From Alphaproteobacteria bacterium (GTDB lineage Bacteria; Pseudomonadota; Alphaproteobacteria; TMED109), in contig JAJDYI010000007.1 in the NCBI GenBank assembly GCA_022825235.1, forward strand, positions 62,001 through 126,000: a stretch of DNA of 64,000 nt. The letters are read 5' to 3'. The notes beneath the pieces were generated by a model. The model ran no database searches and was not told the DNA's origin. It saw only the letters and a list, made by a program, of their open reading frames with translations. The translations under genes and the position numbers were made by a program. Each line of letters opens with the position of its first letter. The first letter of the stretch is position 1. Shown here piece after piece: positions 45,708 to 54,680 of this stretch.

Positions 45708-45711
45708 GGCC

Positions 45712-47004
45712 TTACGCCAGCATCAATGCGGGATGTTCAATCAGTTTGCGCAGCTCAGCCAGCCAGCGCGCGCCGACCGCTCCATCGATCACCCGGTGGT
45801 CGCCCGACAGTGTCAAGGTCATCACGGGTGCCGCCGTAACCACCCCGTCACGCACGACCGGCCGCTCCGCCGCCGCGCCCACGGCCAGAATCCCGCCCTG
45901 GGGCGGATTGATGACGGCTGCGAAGGCGCCAATGCCGTACATCCCCAGATTCGAGACACTGAACGTTCCGCCCTGATATTCCTCGGGCATCAGCTTCCCC
46001 GCTCGGGTCTTCTGCACCAGCGACCGGATCTCGCGGGCGATTTCGCGGATTCCCTTGCGATCGGTATTCCTGACGACCGGCGTAAAGAGCCCGTCGTCGA
46101 CGGCCACCGCCACGGCGACGTGCACGGCGCGGTGGCGGACGATGTGGTCGCCGCCCCACGCGGAGTTCACCTCGGGCACCCGGCGGAGCGCCATCGCCGT
46201 GGCCTTGACGACCAGGTCATTCACGGTGACCCGCTGCTCCCGCTCCAGATCCGCATTGATGCGCCGACGCAGGTCGAGCAGCGCACCGGCCTCGGCATCC
46301 GTCTCCAAATAGAAGTGCGGAATTGTCTGCTTGGCTTCCAGCAGGCGGGTCGCAATGACCTTTCGTACGTTGGTGAGCTCAATCCTTTCGGGCGCAGCTT
46401 CCGCCTCATCCGTCGTCGGCGCGCCACCCATCTGGAGAGCGCGGTCGATGTCCGCCTTGACGATGCGCCCGTGCGGCCCCGATCCGCGGATCGACGCGAG
46501 CTCAAGCCCGGCCTGCGCCGCCATCCGGCGGGCGAGCGGGCTGGCGGACACCCGGCTGCCGGGCGGTGACGGTTGCGCAGGAGCAGCCGGCTCAGAAACC
46601 GCAGCCGGCGGCGGAGCCGGCGCCTGGGCAGGGGCTTCCGCGGGCGGCTCATCCTCAGGCGGTGCGGGCTTCGCAGCGCTCGGCTGAGGAACGGAGCGCG
46701 GCTCGGGCACTGCCGTGTCGCCAAGTTCCGCCGTTGCCGCCTCCACGGACTGGGGATCTTCCCCTTCCCCGACCAAAACGGCGATGACAGAGTTGACGGC
46801 AACGCCTTCCGTGCCGTCCGCAACCAGAATCTTGCCCAAGGTTCCCTCGTCGACCGCCTCGACCTCCATGGTGGCCTTGTCGGTTTCGATTTCGGCGATC
46901 ACATCCCCGGGCTCAACCCCGTCTCCCTCATTCTTCAGCCACCGCGCGAGCGTCCCCTCCGTCATGGTCGGCGACAGCGCCGGCATCCGGATCAGTGTCG
47001 GCAT
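45712..47004 (-). CDS. pdhC: pyruvate dehydrogenase complex E2, dihydrolipoyl acetyltransferase
   Basis: A 430-residue E2 with one lipoyl domain (1-80, lipoylated Lys in IETDKATMEVEAV). It is followed by a long Pro/Ala-rich flexible linker (about 90-150), the peripheral-subunit-binding domain (ASPLARRMAAQAGLELASIRG to GRIVKADID, about 155-190), and the acetyltransferase core ending with the catalytic DHRVIDGAVGARWL. A single lipoyl domain is normal for alphaproteobacteria. It is 24 nt downstream of pdhB. Confidence 0.95.
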   Translation of the reverse strand: MPTLIRMPALSPTMTEGTLARWLKNEGDGVEPGDVIAEIETDKATMEVEAVDEGTLGKILVADGTEGVAVNSVIAVLVGEGEDPQSVEAATAELGDTAVPEPRSVPQPSAAKPAPPEDEPPAEAPAQAPAPPPAAVSEPAAPAQPSPPGSRVSASPLARRMAAQAGLELASIRGSGPHGRIVKADIDRALQMGGAPTTDEAEAAPERIELTNVRKVIATRLLEAKQTIPHFYLETDAEAGALLDLRRRINADLEREQRVTVNDLVVKATAMALRRVPEVNSAWGGDHIVRHRAVHVAVAVAVDDGLFTPVVRNTDRKGIREIAREIRSLVQKTRAGKLMPEEYQGGTFSVSNLGMYGIGAFAAVINPPQGGILAVGAAAERPVVRDGVVTAAPVMTLTLSGDHRVIDGAVGARWLAELRKLIEHPALMLA

Positions 47005-47028
47005 GATTCGTGATCTCCCCGGCCATGT

Positions 47029-48012
47029 TCAACCATCCGTGTAACAGACCTCGTGCGCCACACGTACCACAGTCTCGGACAGCGGAAGCGCAAGCGCTTC
47101 AAGATGCGCTGCGTACGGCATGGGCACATCCGCCCCACTGACCCGCTGCGGCGGCGCATCCAGCGCGTCAAACGCCTCGGCGACGACGGTTGCCACGATC
47201 TCCGCCCCGACTCCGCAGCTTGGCCATCCCTCCTCCACGCTTACGATCCTGTGGGTTCGTTGAACCGAGCCCAGCAAGGTCGCCCGGTCCAGCGGCCGCA
47301 GCGAACGAAGATCGATCACCTCGGCGTCGATGCCCTGTTCCGCCAGTTCGGCAGCTGCATCAAGGACCAGTGACACGCCGCGGGACCAACTGACCAGGGT
47401 GACGTCCCGTCCCGGTCGCACAACCCTCGCCCGGCCCAGTTCCGCCACGTGCTCTCCGTCGGGCACCTGGCCGCTCTCCCCGTAGAGAAGCTCGTGCTCC
47501 AGAAACACGACGGGGTCCGGATCCCGGATGGCAGCCGTCAGCAAGCCCTTCGCGTCAGCCGCATCAAACGGCGCCACCACCTTGAGCCCCGGTACGTGCG
47601 CATACCAGGCTCCGTAATCCTGGCTGTGCTGGGCGGCAACCTGGGAAGCGACACCGTTTGGCCCGCGAAAAACGATAGGGAGACCCAGGAGCCCTCCTGA
47701 CATGTAGCGGGTCTTTGCCGCCGAATTCACGATCTGGTCGATCGCCTGCATGGCAAAGTTCCAGGTCATGAACTCCACGATCGGCCGTAGGCCCATCATG
47801 GCGGCACCGACGCCGACACCGGCAAAACCGGCTTCCGTGATCGGAGTATCCACCACCCGTTCCGGCCCGAACTCCTTGAGCAGTCCCTGGCTGACCTTGT
47901 ACGCACCCTCGTACTCAGCCACCTCCTCACCCATAAGGAACACCGATTCGTCGCGGCGCATCTCCTCGGCCATTGCATCCCGGATGGCCTCGCGGACGGA
48001 TATCTCGCGCAT
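47029..48012 (-). CDS. pdhB: pyruvate dehydrogenase E1 beta subunit
   Basis: A 327-residue transketolase-like subunit. Typical segments are [67 protein letters not shown], and the [18 protein letters not shown]-type end (here [15 protein letters not shown]). It lacks the N-terminal lipoyl domain found on PdhB of some alphaproteobacteria such as Sinorhizobium, so the complex depends on the E2 lipoyl domain alone. It follows pdhA by 6 nt. Confidence 0.95.
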   Translation of the reverse strand: MREISVREAIRDAMAEEMRRDESVFLMGEEVAEYEGAYKVSQGLLKEFGPERVVDTPITEAGFAGVGVGAAMMGLRPIVEFMTWNFAMQAIDQIVNSAAKTRYMSGGLLGLPIVFRGPNGVASQVAAQHSQDYGAWYAHVPGLKVVAPFDAADAKGLLTAAIRDPDPVVFLEHELLYGESGQVPDGEHVAELGRARVVRPGRDVTLVSWSRGVSLVLDAAAELAEQGIDAEVIDLRSLRPLDRATLLGSVQRTHRIVSVEEGWPSCGVGAEIVATVVAEAFDALDAPPQRVSGADVPMPYAAHLEALALPLSETVVRVAHEVCYTDG

Positions 48013-48018
48013 CGGGAG

Positions 48019-49107
48019 TCAGCTACCGGCAGCGTAGATGTCGCTCAGCAGTTCCGCCGGGTTCGCATCCGGCATCGCCTGGGCCGCGGTCACGGCCTCC
48101 ATCACCTGAGCCCGGATTTCCCGATCAACCACCTTCAGTCGATCCGCGTCGACCACTCCAGATTGCACGAGAACGTCAGCCACGCGCGCAATCGGATCCC
48201 GCTCCTCGCGAACCTTCTGCACTTCCTCGCGAGACCGGTAGAGCGCTGGGTCTGACATCGAATGCCCGCGGTACCGGTAGGTCTTCATCTCCAGCAGCAT
48301 CGGTCCCTGCCCGCCCCGGGCATGCTCCAGCGCGGCCTGTCCCGCCTGCTCGACGGCCACGGGGTCCATTCCGTCCACTTCGCGCCCGGGAATCCCGAAC
48401 GACTCGCCCCGTCTGTGCAGCTCGGAGATGGCGCTTGCCCGATCAACGGCGGTGCCCATCCCGTACTGGTTGTTCTCGACCACGTACACGATCGGCAGGT
48501 TCCAGAGCGCCGCCATGTTGAATGCCTCCGCGACCTGTCCCTGACTGATCGCCCCGTCTCCGAAGTAGGTTACGCAGACACGATCGGTTTTCCGGTACTT
48601 GAGCGCGAAAGCGATCCCCGTACCGAGTGGAACCTGAGCCCCGACGATGCCGTGCCCGCCGTAGAAATTCCGGGCGGGATCGAACATGTGCATGGAGCCG
48701 CCCTTTCCCTGCGAGACGCCCCGGGCCTTCCCCAGAAGCTCGCCGATGACCTGCTCCGGCGCAGCCCCGCGAACGACCATGTGCGCATGACACCGGTATG
48801 CGGTAATGACAGGGTCGTCAGGGCGGGTTGCGCGCTCCATCCCCACTGCCACGGCCTCCTGGCCGATGTAGAGATGGCAAAACCCGCCGATCTCCCCCAT
48901 GGCGTAGAGCTGCCCGATCCGCTCTTCCATGCGTCGCAGCAACAACATGCGACGATGGATGTCGAGAAGCACCTCCGGCGGCTGGCCCAGTGCCGTCCGT
49001 TCGCGTCCGTTGGGCTTTGGCTCGCGCGATGCCGCCGATCGAACCTCGAGATTGGGCAGTGCTGGAAGGTCTTCCGTACCTCTCTCCATCGGCTTCGAAA
49101 CGGCCAT
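48019..49107 (-). CDS. pdhA: pyruvate dehydrogenase E1 alpha subunit
   Basis: A 362-residue thiamine-diphosphate subunit. Signatures are MLLLRRMEERIGQLYAMGEIGGFCHLYIGQEAVAVG, YRCHAHMVVRG, GKGGSMHMFDP, and the TPP/Mg motif GDGAISQGQ with VENNQYGMGTA. The phospho-loop YRYRGHSMSDP is intact. The N-terminal 40 residues are a variable extension. It begins the PDH unit (E1a-E1b-E2-E3-lipA), 28 nt after the ftsB-like gene. Confidence 0.95.
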   Translation of the reverse strand: MAVSKPMERGTEDLPALPNLEVRSAASREPKPNGRERTALGQPPEVLLDIHRRMLLLRRMEERIGQLYAMGEIGGFCHLYIGQEAVAVGMERATRPDDPVITAYRCHAHMVVRGAAPEQVIGELLGKARGVSQGKGGSMHMFDPARNFYGGHGIVGAQVPLGTGIAFALKYRKTDRVCVTYFGDGAISQGQVAEAFNMAALWNLPIVYVVENNQYGMGTAVDRASAISELHRRGESFGIPGREVDGMDPVAVEQAGQAALEHARGGQGPMLLEMKTYRYRGHSMSDPALYRSREEVQKVREERDPIARVADVLVQSGVVDADRLKVVDREIRAQVMEAVTAAQAMPDANPAELLSDIYAAGS

Positions 49108-49135
49108 CAGGAACTATCCCGCGGGCCGAAGCAGC

Positions 49136-49549
49136 TCACTGCCCGGCTTTGTCTGGGTTAACAACAAACACGTACTCGCCGGGCCTGGCCCAGCCCAGCA
49201 TCACGCGAACCCTCTCCTCCAGGAGATCCAGATCCAGCGAGTCGCGCGACAGCCTCGACACCCGGTCCTGCAGCCGGTCGTAGCGCGTCTGCAGCTCCGC
49301 CACCGTGCGCTCAGCCTCCTGCAACTCGCGTTTCTGCTCAAGCAGCGCATTGGGGGCAAAGTCACCCCGCAGCACGTGAAACGCGACATAACCGATCAAG
49401 GCCACCAACGCCGCCCGGCGAATGAAACTGACTAGCCGGTTGCGGCGACCGAGACGGTGGCTCGACCACGCAGTCCGCGACTGCACTCGCGGGTACTGAT
49501 CCGTCCGAAGCTGAGGTGCCACCAAACCTTCCGGCGTTTGCTTCCGCAT
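49136..49549 (-). CDS. FtsB/DivIC family septum-formation protein
   Basis: A 137-residue bitopic protein: about 40 basic cytoplasmic residues, one span (FIRRAALVALIGYVAFHVL), then a coiled coil (LLEQKRELQEAERTVAELQTRYDRLQDRVSRL) and a short periplasmic end. This is the FtsB/DivIC layout of the divisome FtsQLB complex. ftsB directly before pdhA is a conserved alphaproteobacterial arrangement. The enolase gene that often precedes it is replaced here by the D-aminoacylase-like gene. The 40-residue basic tail could mean the true start lies further in. Confidence 0.85.
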   Translation of the reverse strand: MRKQTPEGLVAPQLRTDQYPRVQSRTAWSSHRLGRRNRLVSFIRRAALVALIGYVAFHVLRGDFAPNALLEQKRELQEAERTVAELQTRYDRLQDRVSRLSRDSLDLDLLEERVRVMLGWARPGEYVFVVNPDKAGQ

Positions 49550-49554
49550 GACCT

Positions 49555-51279
49555 TCAGGCTGCCGTCCGGGTGGTCCCGGGCAGTGCTGTCGCGCCCCGT
49601 AGGAGGCGACCGGGTCGTGTACCCGTGAACTCGCCCATGGACCGTACCTCCACGCCGGAAACGAACGTGTGCAGGTACCCCTCCGCGCCTTGCACGAGGC
49701 GCTTCCCGCCCGCAGGAAGATCATAAACGATTTCGGGTCGGGTCACCTGCAGGGCGTCGAAATCGACGACGTTGATATCGGCCCGAAACCCGGGCTCAAG
49801 CTGCCCCCGATCGTGCAATCCGTAGGATTGCGCCGTCACTGCCGTCTGCTTGCGTACCAAATGCTCCAGCGGAAGTCCCGGGCCTTTGACCCGGTCGCGG
49901 GCCCAGTACGAGAGCAGGAAGGTCGGGTAGCCTGCATCGCAGAGGGTCGCCACGTGGGCCCCGCCATCACCCAGGCCGCACACGGTATGGGGGGACAGCA
50001 ACAACTCGCGAATGACCTCCAGATTTCCGTCCGAATAATTTTCAAATGGAAAAAATAACAGCCCGTTGCCATCGTGTTCTAGCATGGCTTCGAGTGCCAG
50101 ATCCCACGGTGACCGGTCCGCTGCACCTGCCCGCGCCTCGATAGTTTCGGCCGGAACCGGTTCGTAATCAAAGCCCAGCGTGAACTCGGACGCCCGGGTC
50201 AGTCCGTAGGCCATGAACTTGGTGTACGAATCCGTCGGGCGTTCTTCGACCAGCCGACGCCGCAGATCCGAATCTCCAAGTGCGGCGACACGTGCAGTCG
50301 GAGCGAGTCCGGCGATCGATTTCCAGGCCGGGTGGGTCGCGAACGGATTCATGCTGGTATCGAGGCCCATCATCACCCCGATGGGCCGGCAACCGACCTG
50401 TCCCCTGACCTCCATGCCCGCTCGATTGGACTGTTCAATGGAAGCCAGTGTTTCGCGCCACCGCCGCGGCTCGCGATCGATCTGTAGCAGGAGGACCGAC
50501 AGGGGGCGCCTGGAATGCCGGGCGACGTCTTCGAGGATGCCGTATTCCCCCGGGCCGAAATCAGTATTGCACTGAAAAACCCCCGCATCCGCTCGTCGCA
50601 TGGCTTCAGCCAGTCCCAAGAGTTCGGCCTGATCAGCTGACAGGCCAGGCGTCATCCGTCCATCCGCCGCCTTGTGCTTGGTCGTGCGCGAAGTAGAGAT
50701 CCCAAGAGCTCCGGCCCGCAGCGCGGCCTCCGCCAGGTCCCGCATCTCGGCGATCTCGTCTTCGGTCGGCGCCGCCTCATGATCAGCGCCGCGGTCTCCC
50801 ATCACGTAGAACCGGAGTACCCCGTGTGGTACCTGGGTGCCCACATCCATCGTCCGCGGCATTTCCGCCACAACGTCCATGTATTCGGGGAAGGACTCCC
50901 ACCGAAAATCGACGCCCTCCGCCAGGACCGTGCCCGGGATGTCCTCCACGCCTTCCATCAGATTGATGAGATAGGGCTCGCTGCCCGGCCGAACCGGCGC
51001 AAACCCCACGCCACAATTGCCGAAAACGGTGGTGGTGACGCCGTGGAGCGACGAAGGGGCGAGCTCTGGGTCCCAGGTTGCCTGCCCATCGTAGTGCGTG
51101 TGGATGTCGACCCAGCCCGGCAGCACCAGCGCACCCTCGGCGTTGATGATCCGTCTGGCGGATCCCCCCACCTTCCCCACCGCAGCGACGATTCCTCCCT
51201 CCACCGCGACATCGGCAGTTCGGGCCGCCGCACCGGTGCCGTCGACAACGGTGCCGCCCTTGATCAGGAGATCGTACAT
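49555..51279 (-). CDS. N-acyl-D-amino-acid deacylase family amidohydrolase
   Basis: A 574-residue metal-dependent amidohydrolase. The N-terminal beta-sandwich (MYDLLIKGGTVVDGTGA) leads to LPGWVDIHTHYDGQATWDPEL with the metal His pair. TTTVFGNCGVGFAPVRPG follows, including the Cys residue used as a metal ligand in D-aminoacylases. The C-terminal part has GLGDGGAHVATLCDAGYPTF with the catalytic Asp region, then GLHDRGQLEPGFRADINVVD. ATG at 51279 removes an unsupported upstream extension. Substrates of the family are N-acyl-D-amino acids; related members act on dihydropyrimidine-like amides. It is next to ftsB by 5 nt, with no obvious functional link. Confidence 0.87.
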   Translation of the reverse strand: MYDLLIKGGTVVDGTGAAARTADVAVEGGIVAAVGKVGGSARRIINAEGALVLPGWVDIHTHYDGQATWDPELAPSSLHGVTTTVFGNCGVGFAPVRPGSEPYLINLMEGVEDIPGTVLAEGVDFRWESFPEYMDVVAEMPRTMDVGTQVPHGVLRFYVMGDRGADHEAAPTEDEIAEMRDLAEAALRAGALGISTSRTTKHKAADGRMTPGLSADQAELLGLAEAMRRADAGVFQCNTDFGPGEYGILEDVARHSRRPLSVLLLQIDREPRRWRETLASIEQSNRAGMEVRGQVGCRPIGVMMGLDTSMNPFATHPAWKSIAGLAPTARVAALGDSDLRRRLVEERPTDSYTKFMAYGLTRASEFTLGFDYEPVPAETIEARAGAADRSPWDLALEAMLEHDGNGLLFFPFENYSDGNLEVIRELLLSPHTVCGLGDGGAHVATLCDAGYPTFLLSYWARDRVKGPGLPLEHLVRKQTAVTAQSYGLHDRGQLEPGFRADINVVDFDALQVTRPEIVYDLPAGGKRLVQGAEGYLHTFVSGVEVRSMGEFTGTRPGRLLRGATALPGTTRTAA

Positions 51280-51539
51280 GGAAGTTTCTGACCAGCTGCA
51301 GCTTTGCTCATAGTAACCCGAGCCAATGACTCTGCACAATCACGCAGATACGCGAACATCCGCCGCACGGACCCGGCGCAAGGCAAGAGGTAGACCCGGT
51401 GAGGCCGCATCCTCGACGGCCATGCCAATGTCCGGCAAGCGCGTGGTGGGGTCCCCGACGGCGTTTCCCCTATGCTCCGCGCTCTGTCCGTGACACCCAG
51501 CCACCCTCCGGCCTCAATTTGAACGACGGGAGCACCACC

Positions 51540-51932
51540 ATGTCTGAGGAACGCTACCAGCAGGGGCTTGCCGTGCGGCGCAAGGTTCTTGGCGATCAGT
51601 ATGTCGACCGCGCCACCGGGCACAGCGATCCGTTGACCGACGATTTTCAGAACCTGCTGACCGAGTACTGCTGGGGGGCCGTCTGGGGTCGCGACGGGCT
51701 GAGCATGGCGCGCCGCAGCCTCAACAACCTATGCATTCTCGCGACCCTGGGCCGGGACGAAGAACTGGAACTGCACATCCGCGGGGCCCGCCGCAACGGA
51801 TGCAGCTGGGACGAGATCCGTGAGACCCTCATCCAGGTGGCCGTCTACAGCGGCATGCCGGCCGGAGTCGCGGCATTTCGCATCGCGCGACGAGTTCGCG
51901 ATGAGGAAACCGCCGACGAGACGCCGGCGTGA
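51540..51932 (+). CDS. carboxymuconolactone decarboxylase (PcaC-like) family protein
   Basis: A 130-residue all-helical CMD protein. The block ERYQQGLAVRRKVLGDQYVDRA at the start, FQNLLTEYCWGAVWGRDGLSMARRSLNNL, and HIRGARRNGCSWDEIRETLIQVAVYSG match 4-carboxymuconolactone decarboxylase PcaC. The reaction belongs to the protocatechuate branch of the beta-ketoadipate pathway. No other pca gene is in the window, so a different role is possible. The ATG has GGGAG 7 nt upstream. The stop overlaps the tusA-like start as GTGA. The 260 nt before it show no gene. Confidence 0.88.
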   Translation: MSEERYQQGLAVRRKVLGDQYVDRATGHSDPLTDDFQNLLTEYCWGAVWGRDGLSMARRSLNNLCILATLGRDEELELHIRGARRNGCSWDEIRETLIQVAVYSGMPAGVAAFRIARRVRDEETADETPA

Positions 51933-52174
51933 CCGACGAGCCGGCAATCGTGCTGGACTACCGCGGACTTCGCTGCCCGCTACCCGTGATTCGTGCCCGG
52001 AAGGCCCTGCGTCGCGTGCCGGCCGGGCGCGAAGCGCTGGTCACTGCCGACGACGCGTCTGCACCGGCCGACTTCTCGGCCTTCTGCGACATCGCGGGGC
52101 ACGAACTCCTCGGCATCGAGGAGCACGACGGCCTGTTTGAAATCCGGCTGCGCACGGGACGGAAAGGCCGCTAA
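51929..52174 (+). CDS. TusA/SirA-like sulfur-carrier protein
   Basis: An 81-residue TusA-fold protein. The conserved N-terminal CPxP motif is in LDYRGLRCPLPVIRARKAL, with the persulfide Cys at about residue 16. The C-terminal strands GHELLGIEEHDGLFEIRL complete the small alpha/beta sandwich. TusA proteins relay sulfur to tRNA thiolation, to molybdenum cofactor and to FdhD-type targets. A link with fdhD, moaD or the CMD gene is possible but not shown. It starts with GTG overlapping the CMD stop by 4 nt. Confidence 0.87.
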   Translation: MTDEPAIVLDYRGLRCPLPVIRARKALRRVPAGREALVTADDASAPADFSAFCDIAGHELLGIEEHDGLFEIRLRTGRKGR

Positions 52175-52397
52175 CCGGTAATCAGAACGTGCATACCGCT
52201 CCTTCCGTAACCTCTCGCGGATACAACACCTTGCTGACTGGCAGCGTCAGACCTTCGGGTTAGACTAACGCCCAACTCCCTACCTCGACCGTTCAAGCAG
52301 TGAACCAGACCTTCGCTCAACGCCTCGCCGTCGCCGGGCAACCCGTTCCTCAGCGCACCTCAGTCGAGAGTTCGGTGCACCACCACAGGTCCGGACC

Positions 52398-53138
52398 TTG
52401 AGCGCGGCCGGCGTCCTAGGCGCCGCATTGGGCCGCTTTGCCGGTGCGGTGCGGGATCTCGCCCCCATCATCGCTGTGATCGTCTTCTTCCAGGTCGTCG
52501 TGCTGCAGCAGCCCTTCCCGGAATTGGGCCGGGTGCTGGTGGGGCTGGCCTGCGTACTAGCTGGGCTTGCGATGTTCATCCAAGGCCTGGAAATGGGTCT
52601 TTTCCCTTTGGGGGAGGCCATGGCGGGCGCCTTTGCCCGCAAGGGCAGCCTGACCGCGCTGTTCGCCTTTGCATTTGGCTTGGGCTTTGGCACCACCGTG
52701 GCCGAACCCGCCCTGATCGCCATCGCCGACGAAGCCGCCGGTGTGGCGGCGGAGGCCGGGGCCATCGCCGCCAGCGAAGCCGCCAAGAAGGCCTACGCCT
52801 TCAACCTGCGCATGGTGGTAGCGGTGGCGGTGGGCGCGGCGATCGTGCTTGGGGTGCTGCGCATCATCAAGGGCTGGCCCATCCACGTCTTCATCATCGG
52901 CGGCTACATCCTGGTCACGATCATGACCGCCTTTGCGCCAGTGGAGATCATCGGCGTCGCCTATGACTCGGGCGGGGTCACCACCAGCACCATCACCGTT
53001 CCCCTGGTCACCGCCCTTGGCGTCGGGCTGGCGCAGTCCATCCGCGGCCGCAATCCCATGGTGGACGGCTTCGGCCTGATTGCCTTCGCCAGCCTCACGC
53101 CGATCATCTTCGTGCTCGTTTACGGAATGCTCGCGTGA
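52398..53138 (+). CDS. DUF1538 family membrane protein, first subunit
   Basis: A 246-residue protein with about six hydrophobic spans. Family motifs are [16 protein letters not shown] at about 92-107 and [25 protein letters not shown], with ASLTPIIFV near the end. DUF1538 proteins usually occur as two tandem genes. I recall a two-component DUF1538 pair (UmpAB) reported from Halomonas as a sodium/proton-type antiporter, which I have not checked. The start is TTG (no closer alternative; weak ribosome-binding site). The gene overlaps the next by 4 nt. The gap 52175-52397 before it has no gene I can support. Confidence 0.85.
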   Translation: MSAAGVLGAALGRFAGAVRDLAPIIAVIVFFQVVVLQQPFPELGRVLVGLACVLAGLAMFIQGLEMGLFPLGEAMAGAFARKGSLTALFAFAFGLGFGTTVAEPALIAIADEAAGVAAEAGAIAASEAAKKAYAFNLRMVVAVAVGAAIVLGVLRIIKGWPIHVFIIGGYILVTIMTAFAPVEIIGVAYDSGGVTTSTITVPLVTALGVGLAQSIRGRNPMVDGFGLIAFASLTPIIFVLVYGMLA

Positions 53139-53938
53139 TGTGGGACTTCTTCGCGACTTTGCGGGATACGCTGTGGTCCACGCTCTTTGACGTCGCACCC
53201 ATACTGGCGATCCTCATCGTCTTCCAGACGGCGGTTCTGCGCCGCAAAGTGCCGGACCTACGCCGCATCGTGGCGGGGTTTGCGCTGGTTCTGGCTGGCC
53301 TAACGCTGTTTTTGATCGGGCTGCAGGAGGCGTTGTTCCCCATCGGCGAGACCATGGTGCGGCAACTCACCGCCCCGGAAATGATCGGCTTGGAACGCCT
53401 TGCGGACGGCGTGAACTGGACGGACTATCTTCTGGTGTACGCCTTTGCGGCCGCCATCGGCTTCTCCACCACGATCGCCGAGCCGTCTTTGATTGCCGTT
53501 GCGCTGAAGGCGGAAGCGGTTTCCGGCGGGGCGGTGCGCGCTTGGGGCTTACGCATTGCGGTGGCTTCGGGGGCCGCCGTGGGGGTCTCGCTCGGCTGCT
53601 TCCGGATCGTCACCGGCACGCCGCTGCCTTGGTACATCATTGCCGCCTATGCCGTGGTCATCATGCAGACCTTCGTGTCGAGCCGCTCCATCATCCCCTT
53701 GGCCTATGACAGCGGCGGTGTCACCACCTCCACCGTCACGGTGCCGGTGGTCGCCGCGCTGGGGCTGGGACTGGCCGCGACGGTGCCGGGGCGCAGCCCC
53801 TTGATCGACGGATTTGGCTTGATTGCCTTCACCGCTGTCTTTCCGATCATGTCGGTACTGGGCTACGCTATGGCCACATCCCACATCAGTCGTCGGCGCA
53901 GGGGTTCCGCAGGAGCCGGCGGGAAGTCAAGATCATGA
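53135..53938 (+). CDS. DUF1538 family membrane protein, second subunit
   Basis: A 267-residue paralogue of the upstream gene with the same two motifs, [13 protein letters not shown] and [25 protein letters not shown], and then [18 protein letters not shown]. The two proteins probably form a heterodimeric membrane unit. It ends with a short basic tail ([14 protein letters not shown]), perhaps a site for a cytoplasmic partner. GTG at 53135 or ATG at 53138 are both possible starts; either overlaps the first subunit gene. The stop overlaps the PII-like ATG as ATGA. Confidence 0.85.
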   Translation: MMWDFFATLRDTLWSTLFDVAPILAILIVFQTAVLRRKVPDLRRIVAGFALVLAGLTLFLIGLQEALFPIGETMVRQLTAPEMIGLERLADGVNWTDYLLVYAFAAAIGFSTTIAEPSLIAVALKAEAVSGGAVRAWGLRIAVASGAAVGVSLGCFRIVTGTPLPWYIIAAYAVVIMQTFVSSRSIIPLAYDSGGVTTSTVTVPVVAALGLGLAATVPGRSPLIDGFGLIAFTAVFPIMSVLGYAMATSHISRRRRGSAGAGGKSRS

Positions 53939-54285
53939 AGCTGAAACTCGTTGCCGCCCTCGCGGGAGAGGACAAGACGGATGCGCTGGTCGCGGCGGCC
54001 CGGCAGGCCGGGGCCACCGGCGTCACCATCATAGGCAGCGGCCGCGGCGAGGGCCTTGAGCCGGCGAAGACCTTTTTGGGCTTGGACCTGAACTCGCGAT
54101 GCGATTTGATCCTGTTTCTGGTAGCGGAAACCCGGGCCCGGGAGATTCTGGAGCACCTCTGCCAGGCAGGTCGGTTTGACGAGGAGCCTGGGGCGGGGAT
54201 TGCCTTTCAACTGAATATTGAGGATGCGGTCGGCCTCGGCACACAGATGGATACCATTCTAGAGGAAGCTCAGGAGGCTCTATGA
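53935..54285 (+). CDS. PII-like signalling protein
   Basis: A 116-residue protein with the PII fold pattern: strand [11 protein letters not shown], helix KTDALVAAARQAGATGVTIIGSGRGEG, strand CDLILFLVAE, helix ARAREILEHLCQAG-like, then GAGIAFQLNIEDAVGLGTQ. The last part corresponds to the canonical G-D-G-K-I-F block but reads G-A-G-I-A-F, without the Lys that binds ATP phosphates in classical PII. No Tyr for uridylylation is evident in the T-loop region (about 38-55). It is therefore a PII-like protein likely binding another or a weaker ligand. Coupled by ATGA overlaps to both neighbours, it probably binds or gates the DUF1538 transporter. Confidence 0.78.
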   Translation: MKLKLVAALAGEDKTDALVAAARQAGATGVTIIGSGRGEGLEPAKTFLGLDLNSRCDLILFLVAETRAREILEHLCQAGRFDEEPGAGIAFQLNIEDAVGLGTQMDTILEEAQEAL

Positions 54286-54680
54286 GCGGCGACGAGCCAA
54301 TGCGGGTGGCGGATATCATGACAGTAGACGTGCACAGCGTGGATGGACTGGCCACCGTAGCCGAAGCCATGACGGTGATGCGCCGTCATAGCATCAGTTC
54401 GTTGGTGGTCAGCCGTCGCAACGCCGACGATGAATTCGGCCTGCTGGACGTCTCCGACATCGCCTCCCAGGTGGTGGCTGCCGGCCAAGCGCCGGAGCGC
54501 GTGCATGTCTACGAAATCATGGCCAAGCCGGTGCTCACCCTTCCGTCGGACATGCTGGCGCGCTACGCCACCCGGTTGCTGGTTCGCCTCGATCTGTCCC
54601 AGGCAGTGGTGGTGGATCATGATCGAAACTTGCTCGGCATGGCTACCCTGCGCGATCTGGTGCTGGCCGACGGGCGCTGA
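54282..54680 (+). CDS. CBS-domain pair protein
   Basis: A 132-residue protein consisting of two CBS motifs (a Bateman module): MRVADIMTVDVHSVDGLATVAEAMTVMRRHSISSLVVS and VHVYEIMAKPVLTLPSDMLARYATRLLVRLDLSQAVVVDHDRNLLGMATLRDLVLADG. Such modules bind adenosyl ligands such as AMP, ATP or SAM and often regulate transporters and enzymes. It is the last gene of the DUF1538-DUF1538-PII-CBS unit, overlapping the PII-like gene by 4 nt, and is probably the second sensor of this transporter. Confidence 0.87.
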   Translation: MSGDEPMRVADIMTVDVHSVDGLATVAEAMTVMRRHSISSLVVSRRNADDEFGLLDVSDIASQVVAAGQAPERVHVYEIMAKPVLTLPSDMLARYATRLLVRLDLSQAVVVDHDRNLLGMATLRDLVLADGR

